From: Mycobacterium sp. 141
GTDB taxonomy: Bacteria > Actinomycetota > Actinomycetes > Mycobacteriales > Mycobacteriaceae
Length of the DNA stretch: 64,000 nt
Reading direction: 5' to 3'
Assembly (NCBI RefSeq): GCF_000382405.1
Contig: NZ_KB908268.1
Location: 48,086-112,085, forward strand
A program made the translations under genes and the position numbers. Below, in pieces: positions 16,901-25,105 of the stretch. Each line of letters starts with the position of its first letter. Within the stretch, counting starts at the first letter, position 1. A model generated the notes under the pieces. That model did not search any database. It was not told the origin of the DNA and saw nothing but the letters and a program-made list of their open reading frames with translations.

Positions 16901-17350
16901 GTGAGCGACGAGCGCGAAGGTGTCGGCTCCGCAGACGACACTGGGACCGACGCTGATGGCTCCGGTAACCACAGTCGGACCGCGGTCGTGACCAGGCCGC
17001 TGCGCCCGACCGGTAAGCGGTCGCGCCGCGGAGTGCCCGGCGAGGCCGAGGACGACGAGGCCGACAGCGGTGAAGACACCGCCGAGTCGAAGGATGCCGC
17101 CAAGAACGGCTCCGGCAAGACCAAGAAGACCAAGAAGGCTGCCGGCGGGCCGTCGCGCAACCCGATCATGTTCGTCATCAACTATCTCAAGCAGGTTGTT
17201 GCCGAACTTCGGAAGGTGATCTGGCCCAACCGCAAGCAGATGGTCAGCTATACGTCCGTGGTGCTGGTCTTCCTGGTGTTCATGGTCGCGCTGATTTCAG
17301 GTGCGGACCTGGGCCTGGCGCGGCTGGTGTCGCTGGTTTTCGGCACCTGA
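16901..17350 (+). CDS. secE: Preprotein translocase subunit SecE
   Basis: SecE stabilises SecY in the Sec channel. The 149-aa actinobacterial form has a long charged, disordered N-terminal extension (about 1-85), then the conserved amphipathic segment FVINYLKQVVAELRKVIWPNRKQM and one transmembrane helix (about 117-145). GTG 16901 is the start. It is 27 nt upstream of nusG. Confidence 0.95.
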   Translation: MSDEREGVGSADDTGTDADGSGNHSRTAVVTRPLRPTGKRSRRGVPGEAEDDEADSGEDTAESKDAAKNGSGKTKKTKKAAGGPSRNPIMFVINYLKQVVAELRKVIWPNRKQMVSYTSVVLVFLVFMVALISGADLGLARLVSLVFGT

Positions 17351-17377
17351 CCTGAGATTTGAGAGAGGACTGACAAC

Positions 17378-18241
17378 GTGACCACGTTCGACGGCGATGA
17401 GCAGACACTCGCCGACGAGACCGTCAGTGTCGAAGACGGCGGAGAAGCTGTCGTGGCGGAGACCGTCGACGAAGCAGTCGAAGAGGAAGAGACTGCCGGT
17501 GAGGACACCGCCGGCGACGAGGACGCCGCCGGCGAAGACGCTGAGGCGCCTGTTGACGACGCTGAGGCACCCGTTGCCGAGGCTGCGGAGGCTCCTGCCG
17601 ACGGAGAAGACGTTGACCCTGCCGTCGCGCTCAAGAAGGAGCTGCGGCTGAAGCCCGGCGACTGGTACGTGATCCACTCTTACGCCGGTTACGAGAACAA
17701 GGTGAAGGCCAACCTCGAAACCCGCGTGCAGAACCTCGATGTCGGCGACTACATCTTCCAGGTCGAGGTGCCTATCGAAGAGGTCACCGAGATCAAGAAC
17801 GGCCAGCGTAAGCAGGTCAACCGCAAGGTGCTGCCCGGTTACATCCTGGTGCGCATGGAGCTCAACGACGAGTCGTGGGGCGCAGTGCGCAACACCCCGG
17901 GTGTGACGGGCTTCGTCGGCGCCACCTCTCGGCCGTCGCCGCTGGCGCTCGATGACGTGGTGAAGTTCCTGCTGCCGCAGGGCGCGGCCAAGAAGGCCGC
18001 CGCGGGCAAGACGCCCGCCGCTGCTGCCGCTGCCTCAACCGAGGCCACGCTGGAGCGTCCGGAGATCCTGGTCGATTTCGAGGTCGGCGAGTCCGTCACT
18101 GTCATGGACGGTCCGTTCGCTACGCTGCCCGCCTCGATCAGCGAGGTCAACGCCGAACAGCAGAAGCTCAAGGTGCTGGTGTCCATCTTCGGCCGCGAAA
18201 CACCTGTCGAACTGACCTTCACCCAGGTCGCCAAGATTTAG
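17378..18241 (+). CDS. nusG: Transcription termination/antitermination protein NusG
   Basis: A 287-aa NusG with a strongly acidic, low-complexity N-terminal extension (about 1-85, many Glu/Asp/Ala), an NGN domain (starts DWYVIHSYAGYENKVKANL) and a C-terminal KOW domain (VGESVTVMDGPFATLPASI). An Ala/Lys-rich linker near residues 205-225 separates the domains. NusG binds RNA polymerase and, in actinobacteria, couples to Rho and ribosomes. The GTG start at 17378 is preceded by GAGAGGA. Confidence 0.95.
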   Translation: MTTFDGDEQTLADETVSVEDGGEAVVAETVDEAVEEEETAGEDTAGDEDAAGEDAEAPVDDAEAPVAEAAEAPADGEDVDPAVALKKELRLKPGDWYVIHSYAGYENKVKANLETRVQNLDVGDYIFQVEVPIEEVTEIKNGQRKQVNRKVLPGYILVRMELNDESWGAVRNTPGVTGFVGATSRPSPLALDDVVKFLLPQGAAKKAAAGKTPAAAAAASTEATLERPEILVDFEVGESVTVMDGPFATLPASISEVNAEQQKLKVLVSIFGRETPVELTFTQVAKI

Positions 18242-18261
18242 TCGGTAACGGCTAGAACAGC

Positions 18262-18278
18262 GGGCGCGGCACGCGCCC
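18262..18278 (+). promoter_or_regulatory. RNA hairpin in the nusG-rplK gap
   Basis: GGGCGCG (18262-18268) and CGCGCCC (18272-18278) form a perfect 7-bp stem with a GCA triloop, 30 nt before rplK. It may act as a processing, attenuation or L1-feedback element; that role is inferred. Confidence 0.35.
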
Positions 18279-18307
18279 TCGGATAAGCGAGTAAGGAACA
18301 CCACAGC

Positions 18308-18736
18308 ATGGCCCCGAAGAAGAAGGTCGCCGGGCTCATCAAGCTGCAGATCCAGGCCGGGCAGGCCAACCCTGCCCCGCCGGTTGGTCCTGCGCTTGGC
18401 CAGCACGGCGTCAACATCATGGAGTTCTGCAAGGCGTACAACGCTGCGACCGAGTCGCAGCGCGGCAACGTCATACCCGTGGAGATCACCGTCTACGAGG
18501 ACCGCAGCTTCACGTTCGCCCTCAAGACCCCGCCCGCCGCCAGGCTGCTGCTCAAGGCCGCCGGTGTGCCCAAGGGTTCGGGTGAGCCGCACAAGACCAA
18601 GGTCGCCAAGGTGAGCTGGGATCAGGTGCGCGAGATCGCCGAGACCAAGAAGGCTGACCTCAACGCCAACGACATCGACGCCGCGGCGAAGATCATCGCC
18701 GGCACCGCCCGTTCCATGGGTATCACTGTCGAGTAG
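18308..18736 (+). CDS. rplK: 50S ribosomal protein L11
   Basis: A 142-aa L11, the thiostrepton-region protein of the GTPase-associated centre. The start MAPKKKVAGLIKLQIQAGQA, the proline-rich PAPPVGPALGQHG segment (about 21-33) and the C-terminal rRNA-binding domain ending GTARSMGITVE are all canonical. It is 107 nt upstream of rplA. Confidence 0.97.
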   Translation: MAPKKKVAGLIKLQIQAGQANPAPPVGPALGQHGVNIMEFCKAYNAATESQRGNVIPVEITVYEDRSFTFALKTPPAARLLLKAAGVPKGSGEPHKTKVAKVSWDQVREIAETKKADLNANDIDAAAKIIAGTARSMGITVE

Positions 18737-18748
18737 CGCAGCGGATCG

Positions 18749-18770
18749 GCGCGACAACTAAAAGTCGCGC
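18749..18770 (+). promoter_or_regulatory. RNA hairpin in the rplK-rplA gap
   Basis: GCGCGAC (18749-18755) pairs perfectly with GTCGCGC (18764-18770) around an A-rich 8-nt loop. A second short stem (GGGCC/GGCCC around CGCTTC) follows close to rplA. No T tract follows, so this looks more like an intercistronic regulatory or processing stem than a terminator. Confidence 0.35.
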
Positions 18771-18843
18771 ATCCCGTATCAATGCAATACGTGGAAGGGC
18801 CCGCTTCGGCCCGCCAACCACAAACTCTGAACTGGAGATTTCA

Positions 18844-19551
18844 ATGAGCAAGAACAGCAAGGCATATCGCGAGGCGGCCGAGAAGGTCGACAAGGACAAG
18901 CTCTACACGCCGCTGGAGGCCGCGACGCTGGCCAAGGAGACGTCGTCCAAGAAGCAGGACGCCACCGTAGAGGTGGCCATCCGCCTGGGCGTCGACCCCC
19001 GCAAGGCGGACCAGATGGTCCGCGGCACCGTCAACCTGCCGCACGGCACCGGTAAGACCGCGCGCGTCGCAGTGTTCGCCGTGGGCGAGAAGGCCGAGCA
19101 GGCTATCGCCGCCGGCGCTGACGTGGTCGGCAGCGACGACCTGATCGAAAAGATCCAGGGCGGCTTCCTCGACTTCGACGCCGCGATTGCCACCCCGGAC
19201 CAGATGGCCAAGGTCGGCCGGATCGCTCGCGTGCTGGGCCCGCGCGGGCTGATGCCGAACCCCAAGACCGGCACCGTCACTCCGGATGTCACCAAGGCCG
19301 TCCAGGACATCAAGGGCGGCAAGATCAACTTCCGTGTCGACAAGCAGGCCAACCTGCACTTCATCATCGGCAAGGCGTCCTTCGACGAGGCCAAGCTGGC
19401 CGAGAACTACGGCGCCGCGCTCGACGAGGTGCTGCGGGCCAAGCCGTCGTCCTCGAAGGGTCGTTACCTCAAGAAGGTGACTGTCTCGACCACCACGGGC
19501 CCGGGCATCCCGGTTGACCCTGCGGTGACCCGGAACTTCACCGAGGCGTAG
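18844..19551 (+). CDS. rplA: 50S ribosomal protein L1
   Basis: A 235-aa L1 of the ribosomal L1 stalk, with the signature MPNPKTGTVTPDV and the conserved GRIARVLGPRGLMP run just before it. In many bacteria L1 also represses its own rplKA messenger. It is the last gene of the secE-nusG-rplK-rplA cluster and is followed by a long hairpin at 19596-19653. Confidence 0.97.
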   Translation: MSKNSKAYREAAEKVDKDKLYTPLEAATLAKETSSKKQDATVEVAIRLGVDPRKADQMVRGTVNLPHGTGKTARVAVFAVGEKAEQAIAAGADVVGSDDLIEKIQGGFLDFDAAIATPDQMAKVGRIARVLGPRGLMPNPKTGTVTPDVTKAVQDIKGGKINFRVDKQANLHFIIGKASFDEAKLAENYGAALDEVLRAKPSSSKGRYLKKVTVSTTTGPGIPVDPAVTRNFTEA

Positions 19552-19595
19552 CTCGCGGAGCCGACCATCGGCACCGAGGCGTAGTTTTTTCTGCG

Positions 19596-19653
19596 CGAGC
19601 AGACGCGAAAGTCCCCGCACACACGGTGTGTCGGGGACTTTCGCGTCTGCTCG
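19596..19653. terminator. Long bidirectional hairpin between rplA and the convergent sigma gene
   Basis: A 22-bp perfect outer stem starting CGAGCAGACGCGAAAG and ending CTTTCGCGTCTGCTCG, extended by 5 bp (CACAC/GTGTG) after a one-base bulge, with an ACG loop. A TTTTTT run precedes the stem on the plus strand (19585-19590) rather than following it. It lies between convergent genes, consistent with a U-tract-less mycobacterial terminator. Confidence 0.65.
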
Positions 19654-19657
19654 GCGG

Positions 19658-20761
19658 TCAGGCGAGTTCGGTGATGCGGCGACGACGTTGGAGCGTGCCA
19701 GCCGAGGATCGTCGGCCACCTGGTCTAACGCTGCCAGTCCGGCGTCGAACCTGTCGCGAAACGCAAGCGCCACAGCATGATTGGCGCGCACCCCCCGGTG
19801 AATCGCTGAACTCCAGCAGCCGGTCGTACGCCTGGCAGATGACCGTCCAATCAGTGAGTTGCCAGCTCGGTGCGGTGGCGTGCACCGCCGCGATCACCGC
19901 CTGCGGCAGGTAGGGACCGGCCGTACCCTCGGCCAACCGCAACTGCTCCAGGCCGCGCGCGATGCGGCCACGGTCCCAACGCTTTCGGTCCTGTTCGTCC
20001 AGCGGTACCAGTGCACCGCTGTCGTCCACGCGGGTGCGCCGACGTGAATCATGCAGCAGCACAAGGGCTGCCAGTGCATGCGCATCCGGATTGTCGGACA
20101 TCAACGCGCACAGCTCGCCGGCAAGTCGAACTCCCTCGTCGCACAACTCGTCGCGGATGGCCGACGGCCCGCCGGTGGACCAATAGCCCTCGGTGAACAC
20201 CGAATAGATGCAGCCGAGTACGTGTGGTGTGTGTTCGGGCAGCAACTCTGCCGGTGGTACCCGTAGCGGGATGTTCGCGTTGCGAATCTTGTTCTTGGCC
20301 CGCGTGATTCGCTGGCCGATTGCGGCCTCGGACTGCAGCCGCGCCCGGGCGATCTCGGCCCCGGTGAGCCCGGAGATCAGCCGCAGGGTCAGGGCCAGCT
20401 GTGAGCTGCCATCAAGGGCCGGGTGTGCGCACGTGAACATCATCCGAAGCTGGTCGTCGTGGACGGGGTGCACTTCCTCGGTGACGTTCACGCGCGCCGT
20501 CATCTCCTCGTACACCGCTGCGAGTTCCTTTCCTGAACGCTGGAATTCGCGCCGGAAGCGGTCCAGGGCACGGTTGCGGGCCACCGCTGTCAGCCAGGCG
20601 CCGGGATTGGCGGGAAGGCCGTCGGAAGGCCAGGTGCGTAGCGCCTGGGCACAGGCCTCCTGAACGGCGTCCTCGGCGATGGTGAGATCACCGGACCACC
20701 GTGCGAGCGCTGCAACGGCAGGGCCCCACTCACGCCGGAAGACGCCGTCCAGCTCGGACAT
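19658..20761 (-). CDS. ECF sigma factor, ECF42-like, with disrupted C-terminal extension
   Basis: A 367-aa sigma factor: region 2 near residues 10-75 (AEDAVQEACAQALRTW), region 4 near 125-180, and a long C-terminal extension as in the ECF42 group, whose genes sit beside a DGPF/YCII protein, as here. The extension is broken. At the C6 run 19791-19796 (G6 on the coding strand) the reading frame leaves the expected VxANxAVAL helix; removing one G restores a family-like stretch (VRANHAVALAFRDRFDAG and onwards to RLARSNVV). The actual last residues RRRITELA again look like a normal ECF42 end. So there is a +1 indel plus an internal deletion of roughly 30-40 codons. DNA-binding domains are intact; activity is doubtful. 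Confidence 0.8.
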   Translation of the reverse strand: MSELDGVFRREWGPAVAALARWSGDLTIAEDAVQEACAQALRTWPSDGLPANPGAWLTAVARNRALDRFRREFQRSGKELAAVYEEMTARVNVTEEVHPVHDDQLRMMFTCAHPALDGSSQLALTLRLISGLTGAEIARARLQSEAAIGQRITRAKNKIRNANIPLRVPPAELLPEHTPHVLGCIYSVFTEGYWSTGGPSAIRDELCDEGVRLAGELCALMSDNPDAHALAALVLLHDSRRRTRVDDSGALVPLDEQDRKRWDRGRIARGLEQLRLAEGTAGPYLPQAVIAAVHATAPSWQLTDWTVICQAYDRLLEFSDSPGGARQSCCGACVSRQVRRRTGSVRPGGRRSSAGTLQRRRRITELA

Positions 20762-20765
20762 CCGC

Positions 20766-21488
20766 CTAGAGGCCGGCGATACCGGACAGCTGGCGCACCT
20801 CGATCGTCGAGGCCGGAATCATCGAGGCCAGCTTGACCGCCTCGTCGCGGTCGGTCGCGCGCAGCACATAGAAGCCGTTGGCCACTTCGGCGCCTTCGGC
20901 GTACGGACCGTCGGTGAGCATCACCTTGCCGTCTCGGACCTGCACCGTGGTGGCAGTGGACGGCGGATGCAGGGGTGCGCCGGCCAGGGTTTTGTCACCT
21001 ATGGTCTTGGCAAGTTCGACGTGCCGGCCCGCCTGCTTGTTCCACTCGTCGGTTCCAGGCGTGTGAACGTTCTCCGGCGGCTCCAGCAATAGGGCAAGCC
21101 AATCGTTGCCCAGCGGCTGCTCGGGTGCCTGCCAGTGGACCATCGGCCACAGTTCGACGGCGCCGTGCTTTGCGACGGGTATATCGCGGGCCAGCGCGAT
21201 GGCCTCGTCGAGATTGTTCGCTTCGAACACGTAGTAGCCCCCGGCTACTTCGGCGCCTTCTGCGAACGGGCCGTCGGTGACGGTCGTCGGCGGTGCCGAC
21301 AATTGGACTACAGGATCGCCCGGACCGCCGGAGATGCGGACCGCAGCTGCAGCCGGGGTCAGCGCATCGCCCGCACGAATCGACGCTGCCGCTTTGGCGT
21401 GGAAGTCCAGGTACGCCGACATCTCGGCGGCACCCTGCTCAGGGGTGAGTGCCTTCTCCCGATTGATCAGTAGGGCGAAGTAGTACAT
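20766..21488 (-). CDS. Tandem YCII/DGPF-domain protein, partner of the ECF sigma factor
   Basis: A 240-aa protein made of two YCII-related domains: the first starts MYYFALLINREKALTPEQ and carries TDGPFAEGAEVAGGYYV (DGPF at 72-75); the second carries TDGPYAEGAEVANGFYV (DGPY at 193-196). Such DGPF proteins are the conserved neighbours of ECF42 sigma factors; their biochemical role is not established. Only 4 nt separate its stop from the sigma gene start, so the two form an operon with this gene first. Single-domain versions are commoner; the duplication is clear. Confidence 0.85.
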   Translation of the reverse strand: MYYFALLINREKALTPEQGAAEMSAYLDFHAKAAASIRAGDALTPAAAAVRISGGPGDPVVQLSAPPTTVTDGPFAEGAEVAGGYYVFEANNLDEAIALARDIPVAKHGAVELWPMVHWQAPEQPLGNDWLALLLEPPENVHTPGTDEWNKQAGRHVELAKTIGDKTLAGAPLHPPSTATTVQVRDGKVMLTDGPYAEGAEVANGFYVLRATDRDEAVKLASMIPASTIEVRQLSGIAGL

Positions 21489-21582
21489 CGTCGTCTCCCG
21501 GTGTCAGCGAGTGAGAACCTGCTGTTCCACTCTCTACCTATCCGACGAACGACGCCGCCGCGATCCGACAGCTCGCGCGAAA

Positions 21583-22443
21583 TTACTTCTGCAGCGTGAA
21601 CTGATGCACGCTGATGTGGCCCGAGGCGAAGTACTTCTGGCAGCCGTTGAGGTACTTGTCGTAGCGGTCGTAGACCTCTTGGCTCTGGATCGCGATGGCC
21701 TCGTCCTTGTGGGCCTCGAGCGCGTCGGCCCAGATCTTGAGCGTCCGGACGTAGTGCGGCCCGATCTCCTGCAGCTGGGTGAGCTTGAACCCGGCCTCGA
21801 TGGCTTTCTCTTTCTCCATCGACACCGAGGGCAGCCGGCCACCGGGGAAGATCTCGGTCATGATGAACCGGGCGAACCGGGCGTCTTCGAACGTCATGTG
21901 CAGGCCGAGCTTCTGGCCTTCACGAAGATCGAACCCCGTGATGTTGTGCAGGAGCATCCGGCCGCCGTCGGGCAGCGCGTCGTAGGCCATCTTGAAGAAG
22001 GCCGGATAGCGGTCGAACCCGAAGTGCTCGAACGCGCCGATCGAGACGATGCGGTCGACCTTCTCGTCGAACTCTTCCCAGCCCTGCAGACGAACCTCGA
22101 CATTGCGCTCGGTGGGGATCTTGGAGAGCTTGTCGATGGCGTACTCGCGCTGCTCGCCGGACAGGGTCAGGCCGATGACGTTGACGTCGTACTTTTCGAC
22201 GGCCCGCGCCATGCCGCCGCCCCAGCCGCAGCCGATGTCGAGCAACGTCATGCCGGGTTCCAGGCCGAGTTTGCCCAGTGACAGGTCGAACTTGGCGAGC
22301 TGGGCCTCGTCGCCGGTCATGTCCTCGCGTTCGAAGTACCCACAGGTGTAGCCCATTGTCGGGCCGAGGAACAGTTCGTAGAATTCGTTCGAAATGTCGT
22401 AGATCGACTGCAGTTCTTCATATTTCGGTGTCAATTTGGACAT
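21583..22443 (-). CDS. Mycolic acid cyclopropane synthase/methyltransferase (CMAS family)
   Basis: A 286-aa SAM-dependent methyltransferase that modifies double bonds of meromycolate chains. Motif I LLDIGCGWGG is at 67-76, the active-site YTCGYFE at 32-38, the LTLSGEQ motif at about 97-103, and the C-terminus ends HQFTLQK as in MmaA/CmaA proteins. M. tuberculosis has four mmaA genes at this locus (Rv0642c-Rv0645c); here only one is complete, next to a wrecked second copy. Which reaction (cyclopropanation, methyl transfer with hydration, or cis-trans isomerisation) cannot be decided from sequence alone. Confidence 0.92.
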   Translation of the reverse strand: MSKLTPKYEELQSIYDISNEFYELFLGPTMGYTCGYFEREDMTGDEAQLAKFDLSLGKLGLEPGMTLLDIGCGWGGGMARAVEKYDVNVIGLTLSGEQREYAIDKLSKIPTERNVEVRLQGWEEFDEKVDRIVSIGAFEHFGFDRYPAFFKMAYDALPDGGRMLLHNITGFDLREGQKLGLHMTFEDARFARFIMTEIFPGGRLPSVSMEKEKAIEAGFKLTQLQEIGPHYVRTLKIWADALEAHKDEAIAIQSQEVYDRYDKYLNGCQKYFASGHISVHQFTLQK

Positions 22444-22639
22444 ATTCGAAAATGCTCCAAGCCTATAGTTTTCTGCTTGCGGGAAGTCAGCCTACAGCAG
22501 GTCAAGGCCGGTCAGCTTTGACTGCTGTCAACGTATCTGCCTGGCAAACGCGTAGTCTGTGCCACTGCGCCAATCGACTCACCGGTGCCAGCGGAAATCT
22601 AATCGCACCTAGGCTGGCAGCGAAGTCGATGCGACACGC

Positions 22640-22757
22640 CTATCGCTGCAAAGCGAACTGGTTTACGTCGATGTCGCCCCAGTCTGTGCGGAGTGTTCGT
22701 CGACCATCTGCACTGTCGGCAGCCGGCCGCCCGGGACAATTTCGGCCTTCTTGCGGG
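22640..22757 (-). pseudogene. Remnant of a second mycolate methyltransferase gene
   Basis: On the minus strand one frame reads IVPGGRLPTVQMVDEHSA (about 22740-22690), the conserved late CMAS segment (compare IFPGGRLPSVSMEKEK in the intact gene). A second frame reads GDIDVNQFALQR and a stop at 22642-22640, the typical C-terminus. The N-terminal 180 or so residues and about 80 residues between the two blocks are missing. This is a deletion remnant lying between the intact gene and lipG. Confidence 0.75.
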
Positions 22758-22765
22758 CTCACGCA

Positions 22766-23671
22766 CTAGCCGGCATAGGCGAAATTCGTCTTGAGCTCGC
22801 CGACGATGTCGTCCCACACCGGTTCAGGTAGCTCGTGGCCCATGCCGTCGATCAACACCAGCCGGGCGCCTGCGATCGCCTTGGCCACGGCACGTCCCCC
22901 GAACGGCCGCATCAACCGGTCCGCGAGACCGTGGATCACCACTGTCGGGGCGGTGATCCGCTGATCGTGGTGAACCAGGCTGCCACTACCGAGGATCGCG
23001 GCGAAGTGTCGTGCGATGCCGGCCGGGTAGTACGCGCGGTCGTAGAGTTCGGCCGCCTCGGCGCGCATCTGGTCGTCTGGTGTGGGAAAGGCCGGGCTGC
23101 CGTTGATCTTGCCCAGCCGAACGGCGTTGTCGATGATGGCATCTCGCGTCGAGTTCGCCGGAGGACCGGTGATCACCGACAGCAATTGTTTGATACCCGG
23201 CGGCGGCAAGAGCGCCTTGTTGTTGCTGGAGAAGATCACCGCGAGGGTTTTGGTCCGGTCCCGGTACCGCGACGCGAAGACCTGAGCGACCATCCCGCCC
23301 ATCGATCCGCCGACGATGTGGGCGGCGTCGATGTCGAGGTGATCGAGCAGGGCCGCGGCGTCGTCGGCGATGTCCTCGAGCGTGTATACCGACGGGCTGC
23401 GCAGCCCCAGGAACGAGCGGGCCATGCGGAACGCCAGCGGGGTTTCGACCCGCCGGCCGGACAACTTGCTCGACAGCCCGACGTCTCGATTGTCGTAGCG
23501 GATGACGCGCAACCCCTGGTCGACGAGCTTCTCGCAGAAACCGGTGCGCCACAACAACAATTGCGCACCCAGACCCATGATCAGCAAGACCACCGGGTCG
23601 TTCGGGTCGCCCATGTCCTCGTAGTAGAGGTCGATATCGCCGGCTTTGGCGTATCCGTTGCGAATTTCCAT
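22766..23671 (-). CDS. lipG: Alpha/beta hydrolase, LipG-type esterase
   Basis: A 301-aa alpha/beta hydrolase with oxyanion region LLIMGLGAQ (29-37), nucleophile elbow GGSMGG (S123), an acid residue in HGLADRL and a catalytic His in GMGHELP. The M. tuberculosis orthologue Rv0646c (LipG) lies in the same place beside the mmaA cluster and is a carboxylesterase. The ATG start at 23671 follows the stop of the ABC1 gene directly (stop codon 23674-23672), so the two genes are coupled. Confidence 0.9.
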   Translation of the reverse strand: MEIRNGYAKAGDIDLYYEDMGDPNDPVVLLIMGLGAQLLLWRTGFCEKLVDQGLRVIRYDNRDVGLSSKLSGRRVETPLAFRMARSFLGLRSPSVYTLEDIADDAAALLDHLDIDAAHIVGGSMGGMVAQVFASRYRDRTKTLAVIFSSNNKALLPPPGIKQLLSVITGPPANSTRDAIIDNAVRLGKINGSPAFPTPDDQMRAEAAELYDRAYYPAGIARHFAAILGSGSLVHHDQRITAPTVVIHGLADRLMRPFGGRAVAKAIAGARLVLIDGMGHELPEPVWDDIVGELKTNFAYAG

Positions 23672-25048
23672 CTAGGTTTCGACCTCATCGCCGGTTTGTT
23701 CATCGACGGACTGGTGCTCGCGGCCGATATCCACCATGACGTTGGCGAAATAACCGGTGAGCTGCGGATCGTTCATCATCTGCCAATCGGGTGCCAGCAG
23801 TTTCATGTACCGCTCGACGTAGAGGAACTGTTTGCCGATCAGCACGAGCTCGCGGGGCAGCTTGACGTCATACGCATCGGCCAGCGCCGAGAGCTGCTTG
23901 CCGATTTCCGCGTAGGACATATCGCCCAGGGACTTCATGGTCAGCGGGGTCGTGAACGCCTCCAGGTCCTTGGCGGCCTCGCCCTCGGGCTTGACTGTGC
24001 CCACCGCGCCCATCAACACCACGATCTTGCCCGCGGCGGCATGGTCCTTATTGACCAGCAGGGCGTAGACGAGCTCCCGCAGCAGCCAGCGGGTGCGCGG
24101 ATCGATGCGGCCCATGATGCCGAAGTCGAAGAACACGATCTTGCCGTCGTGGTCCACATGCAGATTGCCGGCGTGCAGGTCGCCGTGGAACAGGCCGTGC
24201 TTGAGGCCGCCCTCGAAAACACTGAACAGCAGCGCCTTCACCAGCTCCGTGCCGGCGAAACCGGCCTTGCGGATGGCGGCCACGTCGTCGATGCGGATGC
24301 CGGCCACGCGCTCCATCGTCAGTACTCGCGCACTCGTCAGGTCCCAATACACCTGCGGGACCCGGATGTTCTCACCGAGCGGTGAGGCGTGCATGTGCGA
24401 CACCCACGCGTCCATCGACTGGGCCTCGAGTCGGAAGTCGAGTTCCTCGGCCAGGTTGTCGGCGAAATCGGCGACCACATCCTGCGCGGACAGTCGCCGG
24501 CCCAGCTTGGCGAGTTCGATGACCTGGGCGCTGCGCTTGAGGATCTGTAGATCCGCCGCGACGCGACGACGGATGCCAGGACGCTGGATCTTGACGACCA
24601 CCTCTTCACCGGAGTGCAGCCTCGCGTGATGGACCTGGGCGATCGAGGCAGAGGCGAACGGCTTCTCGTCGAACGACTTGAACAGATTCTGTGGGTCGTC
24701 GCCGAGTTCCTCTTTGAAGAGTTCGTGTACCGCTGCGGTGTCCGCCGGCGGCACCCGGTCCAGCAGGCTGCGGAATTCCCGGCTCAACGGCTCACCGAAG
24801 GCGCCGGGGCTGGAGGCGATGATCTGGCCGAACTTGACGTACGTCGGACCCAGATCAGAGAACGTCTGAGGAACCTGCCTGATGATCTTCTCCTGCAGAG
24901 ATCCCTTGCCGAGGAGGTTCGTGACGACGCGGGCGCCCGTGCGGGTGATCTGCCAGCCGGTCGCGCCGATGCGTGCGGCCTCGACCGGCAGGGGGACGCG
25001 ATCCAGCTTGGCTCCCTCGCGCTGTTTGGATTTCGGCGGAGTGCTCAC
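23672..25048 (-). CDS. ABC1/UbiB/ADCK-family atypical kinase-like protein
   Basis: A 458-aa UbiB-family protein: KFGQ motif at 72-75, alanine-rich nucleotide loop ASIAQVH (134-140), VKIQRPG (about 152-158), catalytic loop HGDLHAGN (288-295) and DFG (308-310). These are the defining ADCK features; members act as ATPases in lipid or quinone metabolism. It is the orthologue of Rv0647c by position and forms a minus-strand unit with lipG and the mycolate methyltransferase. A near-consensus CRP site lies about 40 nt upstream. Confidence 0.93.
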   Translation of the reverse strand: MSTPPKSKQREGAKLDRVPLPVEAARIGATGWQITRTGARVVTNLLGKGSLQEKIIRQVPQTFSDLGPTYVKFGQIIASSPGAFGEPLSREFRSLLDRVPPADTAAVHELFKEELGDDPQNLFKSFDEKPFASASIAQVHHARLHSGEEVVVKIQRPGIRRRVAADLQILKRSAQVIELAKLGRRLSAQDVVADFADNLAEELDFRLEAQSMDAWVSHMHASPLGENIRVPQVYWDLTSARVLTMERVAGIRIDDVAAIRKAGFAGTELVKALLFSVFEGGLKHGLFHGDLHAGNLHVDHDGKIVFFDFGIMGRIDPRTRWLLRELVYALLVNKDHAAAGKIVVLMGAVGTVKPEGEAAKDLEAFTTPLTMKSLGDMSYAEIGKQLSALADAYDVKLPRELVLIGKQFLYVERYMKLLAPDWQMMNDPQLTGYFANVMVDIGREHQSVDEQTGDEVET

Positions 25049-25089
25049 TACCGCAGTGTCTCAAAACCGCCGGTACCGCCAAAAATGGG

Positions 25090-25105
25090 TGTGTTGTGTA
25101 TCACA
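25090..25105 (-). promoter_or_regulatory. Candidate CRP site upstream of the ABC1-lipG unit
   Basis: TGTGT-N6-TCACA matches the CRP consensus at 9 of 10 conserved positions and lies 42-57 nt before the ABC1 start codon on the minus strand. It overlaps the 3' end of the DinB ORF that runs in from upstream. Binding is inferred. Confidence 0.35.

Noticed and set aside
18841..19791. A 316-codon minus-strand frame over rplA and the hairpin
   Set aside because: Only its first 38 or so codons are meaningful, as the displaced frame of the sigma-factor extension. The rest is the shadow of rplA.
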